The notes beneath the pieces were generated by a model. The model did no database searches and was not told the origin of the DNA. It saw only the letters and a program-made list of their open reading frames with translations. A DNA stretch of 32,796 nucleotides from Anaerolineales bacterium. Lineage in GTDB: Bacteria; Chloroflexota; Anaerolineae; Anaerolineales; Anaerolineaceae. Made by a program: the position numbers and the translations under genes. The DNA is taken from positions 1 through 32,796 of the forward strand of contig JAGVAB010000072.1 in the NCBI GenBank assembly GCA_020060485.1. Direction: 5' to 3'. Positions 1 through 7,555 of this stretch are shown here, piece after piece. Numbering within the stretch: the first letter of the stretch is position 1; each line of letters begins with the position of its first letter.

Positions 1-120
1 CAGCGGGCTTTCTTCGCGGGGGGGTTCCGCGGCGGGTGTTTTTTTCATGGAGAATAGACTGCACGATACAGAGAAAGCCACGACGAGCAACAGGAGCATG
101 ATCTTCAAATGACGACACAT
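1..120 (-). CDS. Partial lipoprotein, N-terminus only
   Basis: A reading frame on the minus strand starts at ATG 120-118 and runs open off the left edge, giving 40 residues. GAGG lies about 7 nt before the ATG and supports this start. The first 20 residues are a basic stretch, a Leu/Val-rich core and a lipobox-like SVSC, followed by a Lys/Pro/Glu-rich linker, so the product is probably a lipoprotein anchored on the outer face of the cytoplasmic membrane. It begins 93 nt after the stop of the membrane-anchored gene at 214-1299 on the same strand and may share its transcript. The functional domain lies outside the window, so no function can be given. Confidence 0.6.
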   Translation of the reverse strand, partial: MCRHLKIMLLLLVVAFSVSCSLFSMKKTPAAEPPREESPL

Positions 121-213
121 GGGAACCTCACTGGGAAATGGCGAATACGCTGGTGGATGAAGAACTATTTCCAGGGCAATCTATGGGGATATTTGCATGA
201 CAAACGTCTGCAT

Positions 214-1299
214 TCATTTCCATTCCGGGTCGGGGATGAAGGCAAACACTGTGCCGGGGTATTTATCGGTGGCGATCAGGAAACCATGCAAGTTGCGGGC
301 GTCGTCATCCAGGCGGGCCAGGGCCTCCCAGTTGCGCGGAATGCGCAGCGGCGAAAGCTGGATGTAGATGGGCGGCCGGCCTGTGTGAACGATGCCTTGC
401 GGGGTATATTGCAATTCCAGCAGACGTTCCACGTTTTCCTGGCGGGCATGGCTGCGGCCTTCGCCAAATTGCATGGCGAGCGGGTCGTCATCGGAGTGGT
501 AGACTGGTTCGCCCAGCCAATGCATATTGATCACCCAGAAGCGGCCATCTTCGTCGGGGGCGGTGGCGTCGGTGATGCGGTATTCGATGTGCGGCAGGGG
601 AATGCGCAGCGGCCCTTGCAGGTCGAGGGTGAAGACGCGCCCAAAGGGTTCCGTGTTGATCCTGGCTCCATTGACCTCGTACAGGGTGATTACCCTGTCG
701 CCGGCCACGAAGATGGTTTCATCGGATTTATTGTTGCGCCTGGCCTGGGCCTCCAGGGGCTGGATGCTGGTCATATCCACGCTGGCACTGCTTAGATCGG
801 GGGCGATCTGCCCGCTGACCAGAAAGCCGGTGGCGCCGCGCCGGTCTGCGGCTTCGATGGTCAGGAACATTTTTTCGCCGTGAAAAGCAATGCCTTCAAA
901 GCCGTCAAAATCATCGATGACCTGTTTCAGGCCTGGGGCAGAGAAAGGGATCATTTGCGGGGTGAGCGGGCCGTTGATCTCTCCATTCAGGTAGGCAGCC
1001 AGGTTTTCTTTGGACAGGGCAAACAAGGCGCCATCGGCGGATTTCTGGCCGTCGTAAAACCCCGGATACTGGGGCACCAGGATGAGATTGTCGCCGTACC
1101 AGGCCATGCTGGAGATTTCGGAGCGGTAGGAGGAAAGCGGCTTTGCCAGGGGGATGCGCTGGAATCTGGCTTCGGTCAAGGGCGAGGCCGGGTAGGGCGA
1201 ATTGGATGGGAAGATCCATTCCTGCTGCCAGGCCAGCACTACCAAAGCTGCCAGCAGGCAGATCAGCGCCAGAATGAAATACCATTTTGTTTTTTTCAT
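214..1299 (-). CDS. Membrane-anchored propeller-like protein, possibly phytase/esterase-like
   Basis: A 361-aa protein starting MKKTKWYFIL. AAGGA sits about 7 nt before this ATG; an in-frame extension further upstream lacks a ribosome site and is Cys/Arg-rich, so it was rejected. Residues 5-25 form one membrane segment with no lipobox. The rest is soluble and rich in short beta-like stretches. Patterns such as GFEGIAF around residue 155 and DEDGRFWVIN in the second half resemble the extracellular esterase-like phytase domain and SdiA-regulated propellers, but this is recognition by eye only. The leader contains two strong hairpins. No neighbour suggests a substrate, so the safest name is a conserved membrane-anchored protein of unknown function. 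Confidence 0.6.
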   Translation of the reverse strand: MKKTKWYFILALICLLAALVVLAWQQEWIFPSNSPYPASPLTEARFQRIPLAKPLSSYRSEISSMAWYGDNLILVPQYPGFYDGQKSADGALFALSKENLAAYLNGEINGPLTPQMIPFSAPGLKQVIDDFDGFEGIAFHGEKMFLTIEAADRRGATGFLVSGQIAPDLSSASVDMTSIQPLEAQARRNNKSDETIFVAGDRVITLYEVNGARINTEPFGRVFTLDLQGPLRIPLPHIEYRITDATAPDEDGRFWVINMHWLGEPVYHSDDDPLAMQFGEGRSHARQENVERLLELQYTPQGIVHTGRPPIYIQLSPLRIPRNWEALARLDDDARNLHGFLIATDKYPGTVFAFIPDPEWK

Positions 1300-1645
1300 T
1301 TTCCATCCTTGGGCAAACATGTGCGCCGCGTGGTAAACGAACACGCGGCGGCAAAATTGGCCGGGAAGCTGTCCTGCTGATGTTGATTGTAACACCAGCG
1401 GCAGCTTCCCGGTTGATGGTATTGATGGGGGGTGCACGAAAAGTATGTAGAAAATCACGCCCTAATTGCTGTCGTTGCGAAGGAACGACCCGCACCTGCG
1501 GTGGGGCAGGTGAGCGACTGTGGCCGCGAAGCGTCCAAGCCGTGATGGGGATTGCCACGTCGGGTGAAACCCTCCTCCAACGACAAAATCTACAACATTT
1601 TAGGGCACCCTTGGTGGGTCTAAAGGGTGTTTTTGCTGGAAAGGA
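1300..1645. other. Intergenic region with hairpins and a REP-like segment
   Basis: No convincing gene. On the minus strand it is the leader of the gene starting at 1299. It holds a perfect 9-bp hairpin (arms 1324-1332 and 1342-1350), an 11-bp inverted repeat (1361-1371 with 1402-1412) whose loop contains a TACAAT-like -10 box (1386-1391), and a REP-like stretch around 1470-1565 with a CACCTGC/GCAGGTG hairpin (1493-1512). A hairpin at about 1600-1630 is followed by TTTTT on the plus strand, but no plus-strand gene uses it. Confidence 0.5.
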
Positions 1646-3310
1646 TCAATCGATCCAGCGGTTGATTTCGCATGCGTGGTTCTCGGCGCCAAGCTGCACA
1701 GATAGCCTGCCGTATTCGTCATTCTTAACGGGATATTTGCTGAACAACTGCGGGGCGAGTGCATTCATCATGCGGATGGCACGGGCATTGGCCGGGTGGG
1801 TGCTTTGCCAGGGAACAGGCTCTTCCTGGGCGGCCAATGTCAGGCGGCAGGAAAGCTCGGCGCCCAGCTTGTCGCGTGTGGTTTGCAGCAGGTCGGGGTT
1901 GTTATAAGCCTGCGCCATGACGGGCACCGCATCACTGGAGAGTTCCGTCAGGTAAGAGACATCCAGGTCTCTGCTGGTACGATAGGTCAGTGCCCGCTGG
2001 ATGTTCTGACGGGCGATGAAGCCGTCTACATTCATCACGCCCAGAGCCAGGGCAAAGGCCAGGCTGAAAACCAGCAAGGCCAGGCCGAACCGGCCGCGGT
2101 TGTTGGTGACTTCGAGAAAAATGGTGGCAAGCAGCAGGGCTGCCAGGCAGAAGATGAAAACATGCGTATAGGTGCGCAAGCGGGTGAAGCCATAGGCAGC
2201 CTCGTATAACAACATGCGCTGCAGGCTGGAAGCCAGCATGACCAGCACCAGCAGCATGAGCAGAACGGAAAGGATGCTGAAGCCGCGCTGCTGGTGGGTT
2301 TGCTGCTTGCGGGTTACGGTTGCCAGACAGAGATAGATGCCCAGGCTGAGGATGGCCACTGCAACCAGTTCGCCAAAACCACGCCGGGCATATTCGGCGT
2401 AGGTGTAGTTGAATTCATTGATGTTGGTCGTGCCACCGAACAGGTAGCGGAACTGGATGGCAACAAAGACTGCAAACAGCAGGTCGATGCTGCCCAGCAC
2501 GATGGAGGTTTCTGTCCAGCCGAGGAAAGGTTGCATCCAGGCGCGCTGTGGGTCGGGACGTTTGGCGGCTTTTTGGGGCAGCACAGCCTGCAAATAAATG
2601 CCGATGAAGGTATAGGCCAGCACCAGAACATAGAACAGGCGGAAGAGGTATTCCGGCAGGCGTTCGAGATCAAAGAGTTTAAAGAATTCTTTCAGCTTTT
2701 CGGCAAAGACCATGTCTGCCTGGGCCAGCAGGCCGCCCAGGATGAGCAGAATGGGGACAGCGATCAGCAGGCCGCGCAGCACGGGGATAAAGTGCTTCAT
2801 CATCTGCGAGAGAGCTGATCTTTTTTCGGTCTCGCCGTTTTCATGAGCGGGCAGGGTAAGAATTTGACCAGCCCGCCCCAGGCCGCCAAAGACCGCCACC
2901 AGGATAGGTACAAAATAATCGATCACCCGGTAGTGTGTCCAGTGGCCGTTGGTGAAGGTGGCGGCCAGCAGCATCAACCCGCCCAAAGCCAGGAAGGTGT
3001 TCATAAAGCGGGTGAAGCTTTCCATGCGCAGGGCGGTCATGCCAGCCATGAGCAGGATGCCGCCAGCCAGCACCAGACTGAATAGAGAGGGGCGCACTTT
3101 TTCGCGCCAGGCCAGGAGGAAAATACCAGCCAGAGTTAACAGGATCCAGATTGCGATGGAGATGCCGGTTCTTTTGTTCCAGAAGAGCAGGTCAACGCTG
3201 ATAGCAAGCATCAGGCCAGCCAGCAGAAACCAGACTGGAAATCTGGCCTTGATCCCGGCTGGCAGTTTTGTTTCAGTTGATGCGGGGGTGTCTGATGAAG
3301 ATTGGGTCAT
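1646..3310 (-). CDS. DUF4173-type polytopic membrane protein
   Basis: A 554-aa protein with a short Ser/Thr-rich cytoplasmic start and then about 12 hydrophobic segments. The stretch with SIDLLFAVFVAIQFRYLFGG followed by a YAEYARRGFGEL motif is typical of the DUF4173/DUF4153 family, whose function is unknown. The C-terminal ~120 residues are soluble and end in a predicted extracytoplasmic or cytoplasmic tail containing HPANARAIRMMN. The start has an excellent AGGAGGT 5 nt before ATG and a TATAAT box at 3345-3340, which puts the transcript start about 24 nt upstream of the ATG. It appears to be transcribed alone. The family assignment is fairly sure, the role is not. Confidence 0.8.
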   Translation of the reverse strand: MTQSSSDTPASTETKLPAGIKARFPVWFLLAGLMLAISVDLLFWNKRTGISIAIWILLTLAGIFLLAWREKVRPSLFSLVLAGGILLMAGMTALRMESFTRFMNTFLALGGLMLLAATFTNGHWTHYRVIDYFVPILVAVFGGLGRAGQILTLPAHENGETEKRSALSQMMKHFIPVLRGLLIAVPILLILGGLLAQADMVFAEKLKEFFKLFDLERLPEYLFRLFYVLVLAYTFIGIYLQAVLPQKAAKRPDPQRAWMQPFLGWTETSIVLGSIDLLFAVFVAIQFRYLFGGTTNINEFNYTYAEYARRGFGELVAVAILSLGIYLCLATVTRKQQTHQQRGFSILSVLLMLLVLVMLASSLQRMLLYEAAYGFTRLRTYTHVFIFCLAALLLATIFLEVTNNRGRFGLALLVFSLAFALALGVMNVDGFIARQNIQRALTYRTSRDLDVSYLTELSSDAVPVMAQAYNNPDLLQTTRDKLGAELSCRLTLAAQEEPVPWQSTHPANARAIRMMNALAPQLFSKYPVKNDEYGRLSVQLGAENHACEINRWID

Positions 3311-3643
3311 GCACGACCTCCTGTAAGATGTGATGATGCATTATAGTCCTGCAGCAGCTATCAAAAACTGTCAGAAGACTCCAGGTTCTATCAGGATTGG
3401 TGTGCAGATACAATGCATGGGAAATGGCTGGTTAACTGTCGAGCGCCGGGGACGCCGACCCCGGCGCTCTTCGTTAAGGAGGAGAAAAAGAAGAGAAGTC
3501 GCCCTTTGCTTTTGTAATACTATTCTAACAGGGCAAGGCCGGGTGCACTTGACGCTAACTATACGATTACCCTACGATTACCTTTTGAAGTAAGGAAAAT
3601 CAGCGGTTTTGTTTACCAAAACGATAAAAAGGATGCGCCAGGC
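3311..3643. other. Intergenic region with a GC-rich perfect hairpin
   Basis: No gene seen. An 11-bp perfect inverted repeat (3441-3451 with 3459-3469, 7-nt loop) stands between the 43-aa gene and the DUF4173 gene, both on the minus strand. It lacks a clear T-tract on either side, so it may be a weak terminator or a transcript-stabilising stem. Around 3560-3590 a ten-base unit related to TACGATTACC occurs twice in tandem. Confidence 0.45.
3340..3345 (-). promoter_or_regulatory. -10 box for the DUF4173 gene
   Basis: TATAAT on the minus strand, 30 nt before the ATG at 3310. The -35 match is poor (TTTTTG with a 16-nt spacer). Confidence 0.5.
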
Positions 3644-3775
3644 TCAGAAACGGATGGTGGCAAGCACCATTGAGAAAATGATGATCAATGCGACCACGGC
3701 CATCAAGATCTGTTGGACGCGCTGGCGTTTCTGCCGTTGATTGGCGCTGTTTTTGGGAGAGTTTGTTTTTGCCAT
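3644..3775 (-). CDS. 43-aa single-pass membrane protein
   Basis: The minus strand encodes a 43-residue peptide beginning MAKTNSPKNS. It has a polar, strongly basic N-terminus (QRQKRQRVQQ, residues 13-22), one hydrophobic segment (about residues 24-41) and ends in ATIRF. AGGTGA is placed 5-6 nt before the ATG, and a TACAAT box lies about 30 nt upstream, so expression is plausible. The positive-inside rule predicts a cytoplasmic N-terminus. I do not recognise a named family. The basic head plus single helix resembles small membrane proteins that bind larger membrane complexes, but that is only an analogy. Confidence 0.6.
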   Translation of the reverse strand: MAKTNSPKNSANQRQKRQRVQQILMAVVALIIIFSMVLATIRF

Positions 3776-3936
3776 AGGTTCACCTGAATCCGATGCCTAT
3801 TGTACCATGAAGTTTTGCGGCTCCTGGCAATCATTTGCAGACGCTGCCAATCAATGCAGGCTTGTATATTGGCAGCCGAATCAATTTCCATCACAGGTGT
3901 GGAGAACGTCTCAGCCAGGGCTGGCCGGGGAAAATT

Positions 3937-3976
3937 AAAAAAAATGACCCGCCGAAATCCGGATTTCGGCGGGTCA
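3937..3976 (-). terminator. Rho-independent terminator of the TolB-like gene
   Basis: A 14-bp stem (TGACCCGCCGAAAT and its complement, 3945-3976) with a tiny CCGG apex is followed on the minus strand by eight T residues (3944-3937). It lies 18 nt past the stop of the gene at 3995. Confidence 0.93.
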
Positions 3977-3994
3977 TCAGGTGACTGGGCTGAA

Positions 3995-4978
3995 TTATGG
4001 CTGCCAGACCGGGTCGGTTTCGTTGGGAGCAGTGTAGGTGATCATGGCCATTTGGCTGCCGTCAGCAGCAACCACATACAGGTCCATGCCGCCGGTGCGC
4101 ATCGAGTTGAATGCCAGCAAGCTGCCGTCTGGCGACCAGGCGGGGAAGAGGTCAAGAACTTCTCCATTGGTCACTTTTATCTCGTTGGAGCCATCCGGGC
4201 TGATGGTGTAGATATTGTAAGCGCCATCCTTGCTGGAGGCAAAAGCCAGACGCGCCCCATCCGGCGACCAGGCGGGTTGACCGGAGTCGCCAGTGCCGAA
4301 AGTCAGACGGGTGGGGTTGGAGCCATCCACGCCCATCACATACAGGTTCAGGCTGCCATCACGATCTGAAGCGAAAGCGATCAGATTTCCGGCGGGCGAC
4401 CAGGCCAGGTCGCCGTCGTAGTTGTTATTGTTTGTCAGGCGCATGATGTTGGAGCCATCAGCGTTCATCACGTAGATCTCGCTGTTGCCGTCGCGGTCAG
4501 AGGCAAAGGCGATCCGGCTGCCGTCCGGCGACCAGACAGCCGGGCCGTCAAAGGCGGGACTGTTGGTAAGGTTGACCGGATTGGAACCATCGGCATTCAT
4601 CACATAGATATCATACACACCGGTGCGGTTGGAGATGAAGATCAACTTTTGGCCGTCAGGGGAATAGACCGGGGCCACATCTTCGGCGGGGTGGTTGGTG
4701 AGATTGACCGGGTTGCTGCCATCGGCGCCGATGGTGTAAATCTCGGAGTTGCCGTCCTGGTCGCTAATGTAAGCCAGGCGGCCAGTGCCGCCGCCAGAGG
4801 CAGCGGTCAGGGTTAGTGGGTTGATGCCTGGCACGGGGGGAATGGCCGGCGCAGCAGGAGCAGCAGCTGAATCCTGAGGCACGCTGACAGCCAGTGGGGC
4901 TGCTTCGGCTGCACTGCCGCAAGCTGCCGCCAGCAGGGCAAAGGTCAAAAGGAATACAATCGTGATTGGTTTTTTCAT
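3995..4978 (-). CDS. TolB-like six-repeat beta-propeller lipoprotein
   Basis: A 327-aa secreted lipoprotein. The signal peptide ends in the lipobox LAAAC with the lipidated Cys at residue 20, followed by an Ala/Pro-rich linker. From about residue 60 there are six consecutive ~43-residue units with the WD40-like PD40 pattern: LAFASDRDG, then IYVMNADGSN, a LTN step and WSPDG. This predicts a six-bladed propeller like the C-terminal domain of TolB. Such proteins bind peptides or partner proteins rather than catalysing reactions. ATG 4978 was chosen over ATG 4987 because AGGA is 8 nt upstream of the former but overlaps the latter. A TATAAT box (5017-5012) lies just upstream. There is no tol-pal neighbour, so a classical Tol role is not supported. 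Confidence 0.88.
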   Translation of the reverse strand: MKKPITIVFLLTFALLAAACGSAAEAAPLAVSVPQDSAAAPAAPAIPPVPGINPLTLTAASGGGTGRLAYISDQDGNSEIYTIGADGSNPVNLTNHPAEDVAPVYSPDGQKLIFISNRTGVYDIYVMNADGSNPVNLTNSPAFDGPAVWSPDGSRIAFASDRDGNSEIYVMNADGSNIMRLTNNNNYDGDLAWSPAGNLIAFASDRDGSLNLYVMGVDGSNPTRLTFGTGDSGQPAWSPDGARLAFASSKDGAYNIYTISPDGSNEIKVTNGEVLDLFPAWSPDGSLLAFNSMRTGGMDLYVVAADGSQMAMITYTAPNETDPVWQP

Positions 4979-5011
4979 TTTTTTCATCCTGTCGTTCAAA
5001 GGTTGCTGCGA

Positions 5012-5017
5012 ATTATA
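5012..5017 (-). promoter_or_regulatory. -10 box for the TolB-like lipoprotein gene
   Basis: TATAAT on the minus strand, 34 nt before the ATG at 4978. The -35 candidate is weak (CTGTTT with a 16-nt spacer). Confidence 0.5.
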
Positions 5018-5316
5018 ACAGCATGTGTTTCGCAAACAGGTGTCAGGTTGCAAGCTTGATGCCGGAAAACAAGCTGGCGGGTGAAATCGTATGGCATTCT
5101 CAAGAAAGCTTGACATGAGAAGTTTTCGAAAACAGCAGGGTACATCCAGCCCAAAGCAGTTTCAAAATGCCGATGATGGTTGGCTGCCCGCTCTCATCAT
5201 CCCTCCCCCGGCACGGATGTAATTTGCTCATCTGGTTTCACAAGCCGCCGCTCAACACTGCACAAAAAGCTTACCTTCCCGCAAAAGAATGAATTGGGAT
5301 TCGTCACGCAAGCAGC

Positions 5317-5341
5317 GGGGAGGGGAGTTCGAGGGGTGGGG
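5317..5341 (+). other. Intramolecular G-quadruplex motif (copy A)
   Basis: Four runs of four G separated by A, AGTTCGA and T on the plus strand, the canonical pattern for a three-layer or larger quadruplex. The same arrangement is kept in copy B, while the flanks have diverged. Confidence 0.7.
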
Positions 5342-5477
5342 TGAATAAACTCTGGTGATGCACAGACCGTCTTTCGTCCGGCCTTGTGCCATCAATAAAA
5401 GAAACAAATGGAAAATTAACTTTCAGAAAGCCCTGGGTGAAATAGAGTTTTGCGCTGCGAAAGCCTTTGTTTTCTAG

Positions 5478-5483
5478 TATAAT
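5478..5483 (+). promoter_or_regulatory. -10 box for the DUF4914 gene
   Basis: TATAAT within GTATAATCAGC, an 11-base string also present at the promoter of the thioredoxin-DsbD-like gene. The -35 position (about 5455-5461) is a weak match. It lies 46 nt downstream of the conserved end of repeat copy A. Confidence 0.6.
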
Positions 5484-5555
5484 CAGCCAACTTTGTTTTT
5501 TTATTCGGTATCATTAAGTTTTGAATATCGAAGTTTTCATGGCAGGAGGCTTAAC

Positions 5556-7424
5556 ATGATGTGGCAGAAACTGAACCCCCCAGACGTCATCCGCACACTG
5601 TTTGAAAGTGCGCCAAAGGTTGTGGTTGCCCGCACGCAGCAAGACCTGATAGATCTGGCCTGCGGCAGCCCGGACTCTGATTATTCTGAAGTTGCCTACG
5701 ATATCCCCGGCCAGGGGAGGGTAGTTGAAGCAACTGTGGCCAGGGTGCGTAACGGGATCGCAGTCAATTATATTGATCCGTACATGCGCCGCCGGGACCC
5801 GGACTCGCTGGTGGTTGGCGATGAGCTTGACACCGACAAGCCTACTTTTAAAGAGAATTATGGCGAAGATTTTGGGCCAGTACGTGCAGCAACGCTCGAG
5901 TGGCTAAAAACCCAGGAATTGGCTGCGTTTGCTTTCACCGCCGGAAAGCCGGGCATGGGCGCGGACGCGCTGGCGATTGTGCCGCTGAATGCCGCTTTCT
6001 TTGCTTTGGGCCTGGCCATGCTGCAGGGCATGATCCCGCTGGACGAACTCCCTGCTGAGTTTGCACCCAAGGCTGTTTTGATCGTTGCGCCGCCTTTCCG
6101 CCACACGTACTTTGGTGGCAAGCAGATCGTGGTGCATAACCGTACCGAAGACCTTTATGAAATATTTTCGTTTAATCTCTATCCCGGCCCCAGCGCCAAA
6201 AAAGGCGTGTATGGTGTCTTGATTGACATTGGTTCGCGTGAAGGCTGGGTGGTACCGCACTGTTCGGCGGTGATGGTCATTACCCCTTACGACAACTCGA
6301 CCATCATCATGCACGAAGGCGCCAGTGGCGGCGGCAAAAGTGAAATGCTTGAACAGGCGCACCGCGAGCCTGATGGCCGCCTGTTCCTGGGAGAGAACAC
6401 CATCACCGGCGAGAAGCGCTACCTGCAGATTCCGCGCACTTGCGATTTGCAGCCGATTGCTGATGATATGGCCATCTGTCATCCATCGATCCAGCGCAAT
6501 CACGGTCGCATCCGTTTGACCGATGCCGAGGATGCCTGGTTCCTGCGGGTCAATCACATCAATGCGTATGGCACCGATCCTTCTCTGGAGCAGATCACGG
6601 CGCAGCCTTCACAGCCGCTGTTGTTCTTGAACATCGATGCCGTTCCCAACAGCCGGGCGTTGATCTGGGAGCATATTCAGGACGCCCCGGGCAAGCCTTG
6701 CCCGAACCCGCGGGTGATCGTGCCGCGCAACGAATTTAAGAACATACTGGACGGAGCAGCCACAATCGATGTGCGTTCCTTTGGCGTGCGCACCCCGCCC
6801 TGTACCAGGGAAAAGCCCACCTATGGCATCATCGGCCTGTTCCATGTTCTGCCGCCGGCGCTGGCCTGGTTGTGGCGGCTGGTTTCGCCGCGCGGCTATG
6901 ACAACCCCTCGATTTTGGATACGGAAGGCATGAGCAGTGAAGGCGTAGGATCCTACTGGCCGTTTGCCTCTGGCAAGCGCGTCCGCCAGGCCAACCTGCT
7001 GCTGGACCAGTTCACCGATTACCTGCAAATGCGTTATATCCTCACCCCCAACCAGTACATTGGCGCATGGCGGGTTGGCTTCATGCCGGAGTGGGTCGCC
7101 CGTGAATACCTGGCGCGGCGCGGTAATACCAAATTCCGTCCTGAACATATTCGCCCGGCGCGTTCATCTTTGCTGGGTTATGCCCTGCACTCGATCCACG
7201 TGGAAGGTCAGCAGATCGCCCGCTGGTTCCTGCAGGTGGACACCCAGCCGGAAGTCGGCGTGGAAGCATACGATCAGGGCGCACGCATGTTGAGGGAATT
7301 CTTTTGCAAGGAGCTGGAAGACTTCAATACTCCCGAAATGGTGCCCCTTGGCCGCAAGATCATTGAGTGTTGTCTGGATGATGGCAGCCTGGCAGATTAC
7401 GAAAAATTGATTGTCTCTGAGTAA
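5556..7424 (+). CDS. DUF4914 family P-loop protein, PEPCK-like
   Basis: A 622-aa cytosolic protein. Two ATGs stand in tandem (5556 and 5559) after GGAGG with about 6-nt spacing; the first was chosen. A further in-frame upstream start at 5493 lies too close to the promoter to be used. The central motif EGASGGGKS (residues 254-262) is a Walker A loop of the kind found in HPr kinase and phosphoenolpyruvate carboxykinase, followed by a run of Asp/Glu-rich strands. The C-terminal third contains EGVGSYWPFASGKRVRQANL, a conserved block of DUF4914 proteins. The family has no established reaction that I know of; a kinase or nucleotide-dependent carboxykinase-like role is an inference from the P-loop. 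It is probably monocistronic, ending in a terminator. Confidence 0.8.
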   Translation: MMWQKLNPPDVIRTLFESAPKVVVARTQQDLIDLACGSPDSDYSEVAYDIPGQGRVVEATVARVRNGIAVNYIDPYMRRRDPDSLVVGDELDTDKPTFKENYGEDFGPVRAATLEWLKTQELAAFAFTAGKPGMGADALAIVPLNAAFFALGLAMLQGMIPLDELPAEFAPKAVLIVAPPFRHTYFGGKQIVVHNRTEDLYEIFSFNLYPGPSAKKGVYGVLIDIGSREGWVVPHCSAVMVITPYDNSTIIMHEGASGGGKSEMLEQAHREPDGRLFLGENTITGEKRYLQIPRTCDLQPIADDMAICHPSIQRNHGRIRLTDAEDAWFLRVNHINAYGTDPSLEQITAQPSQPLLFLNIDAVPNSRALIWEHIQDAPGKPCPNPRVIVPRNEFKNILDGAATIDVRSFGVRTPPCTREKPTYGIIGLFHVLPPALAWLWRLVSPRGYDNPSILDTEGMSSEGVGSYWPFASGKRVRQANLLLDQFTDYLQMRYILTPNQYIGAWRVGFMPEWVAREYLARRGNTKFRPEHIRPARSSLLGYALHSIHVEGQQIARWFLQVDTQPEVGVEAYDQGARMLREFFCKELEDFNTPEMVPLGRKIIECCLDDGSLADYEKLIVSE

Positions 7425-7470
7425 GAGCAGGCGGTACGACCCGCATTTTGCAGATCTTTCCAATGAGCTA

Positions 7471-7530
7471 TGCACCCGCCAGACAAACTTGAGGCGGGTG
7501 CAGTTTATAGCAGCTTGGGCTTTTTTGTTT
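7471..7530 (+). terminator. Terminator after the DUF4914 gene
   Basis: A perfect 10-bp stem (TGCACCCGCC, 7471-7480, with 7493-7502) and, 21 nt later, a T6 run. The distance between stem and T-run is longer than ideal. Confidence 0.6.
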
Positions 7531-7555
7531 CAAGCGGATTGAAAGCGAGGTGGTG

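Larger units (their letters stand above)
5090..5487 (+). repeat. Interspersed promoter-linked repeat, copy A
   Basis: This gene-free stretch is a repeat with copies at 29179-29496 (B) and, inverted, at 32701-32796 (C). It opens with 25 bases identical to copy B (ATGGCATTCTCAAGAAAGCT followed by TGACA). It contains a G-quadruplex motif (5317-5341) and a segment at 5337-5432 that matches copy C at 94 of 96 positions by my hand alignment. The region ends in a TATAAT box shared with copy B. It separates the divergent TolB-like and DUF4914 genes. No transposase or clear terminal inverted repeat is seen. Confidence 0.85.

Noticed and set aside
109..795. 228-aa plus-strand frame near the left edge
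   Set aside because: It is antisense to the propeller-like gene, has no ribosome site and no recognisable motif.
1595..1636. Plus-strand terminator-like hairpin with T5
   Set aside because: No plus-strand gene ends upstream. It may be chance or a remnant, so it is only mentioned in the gap description.
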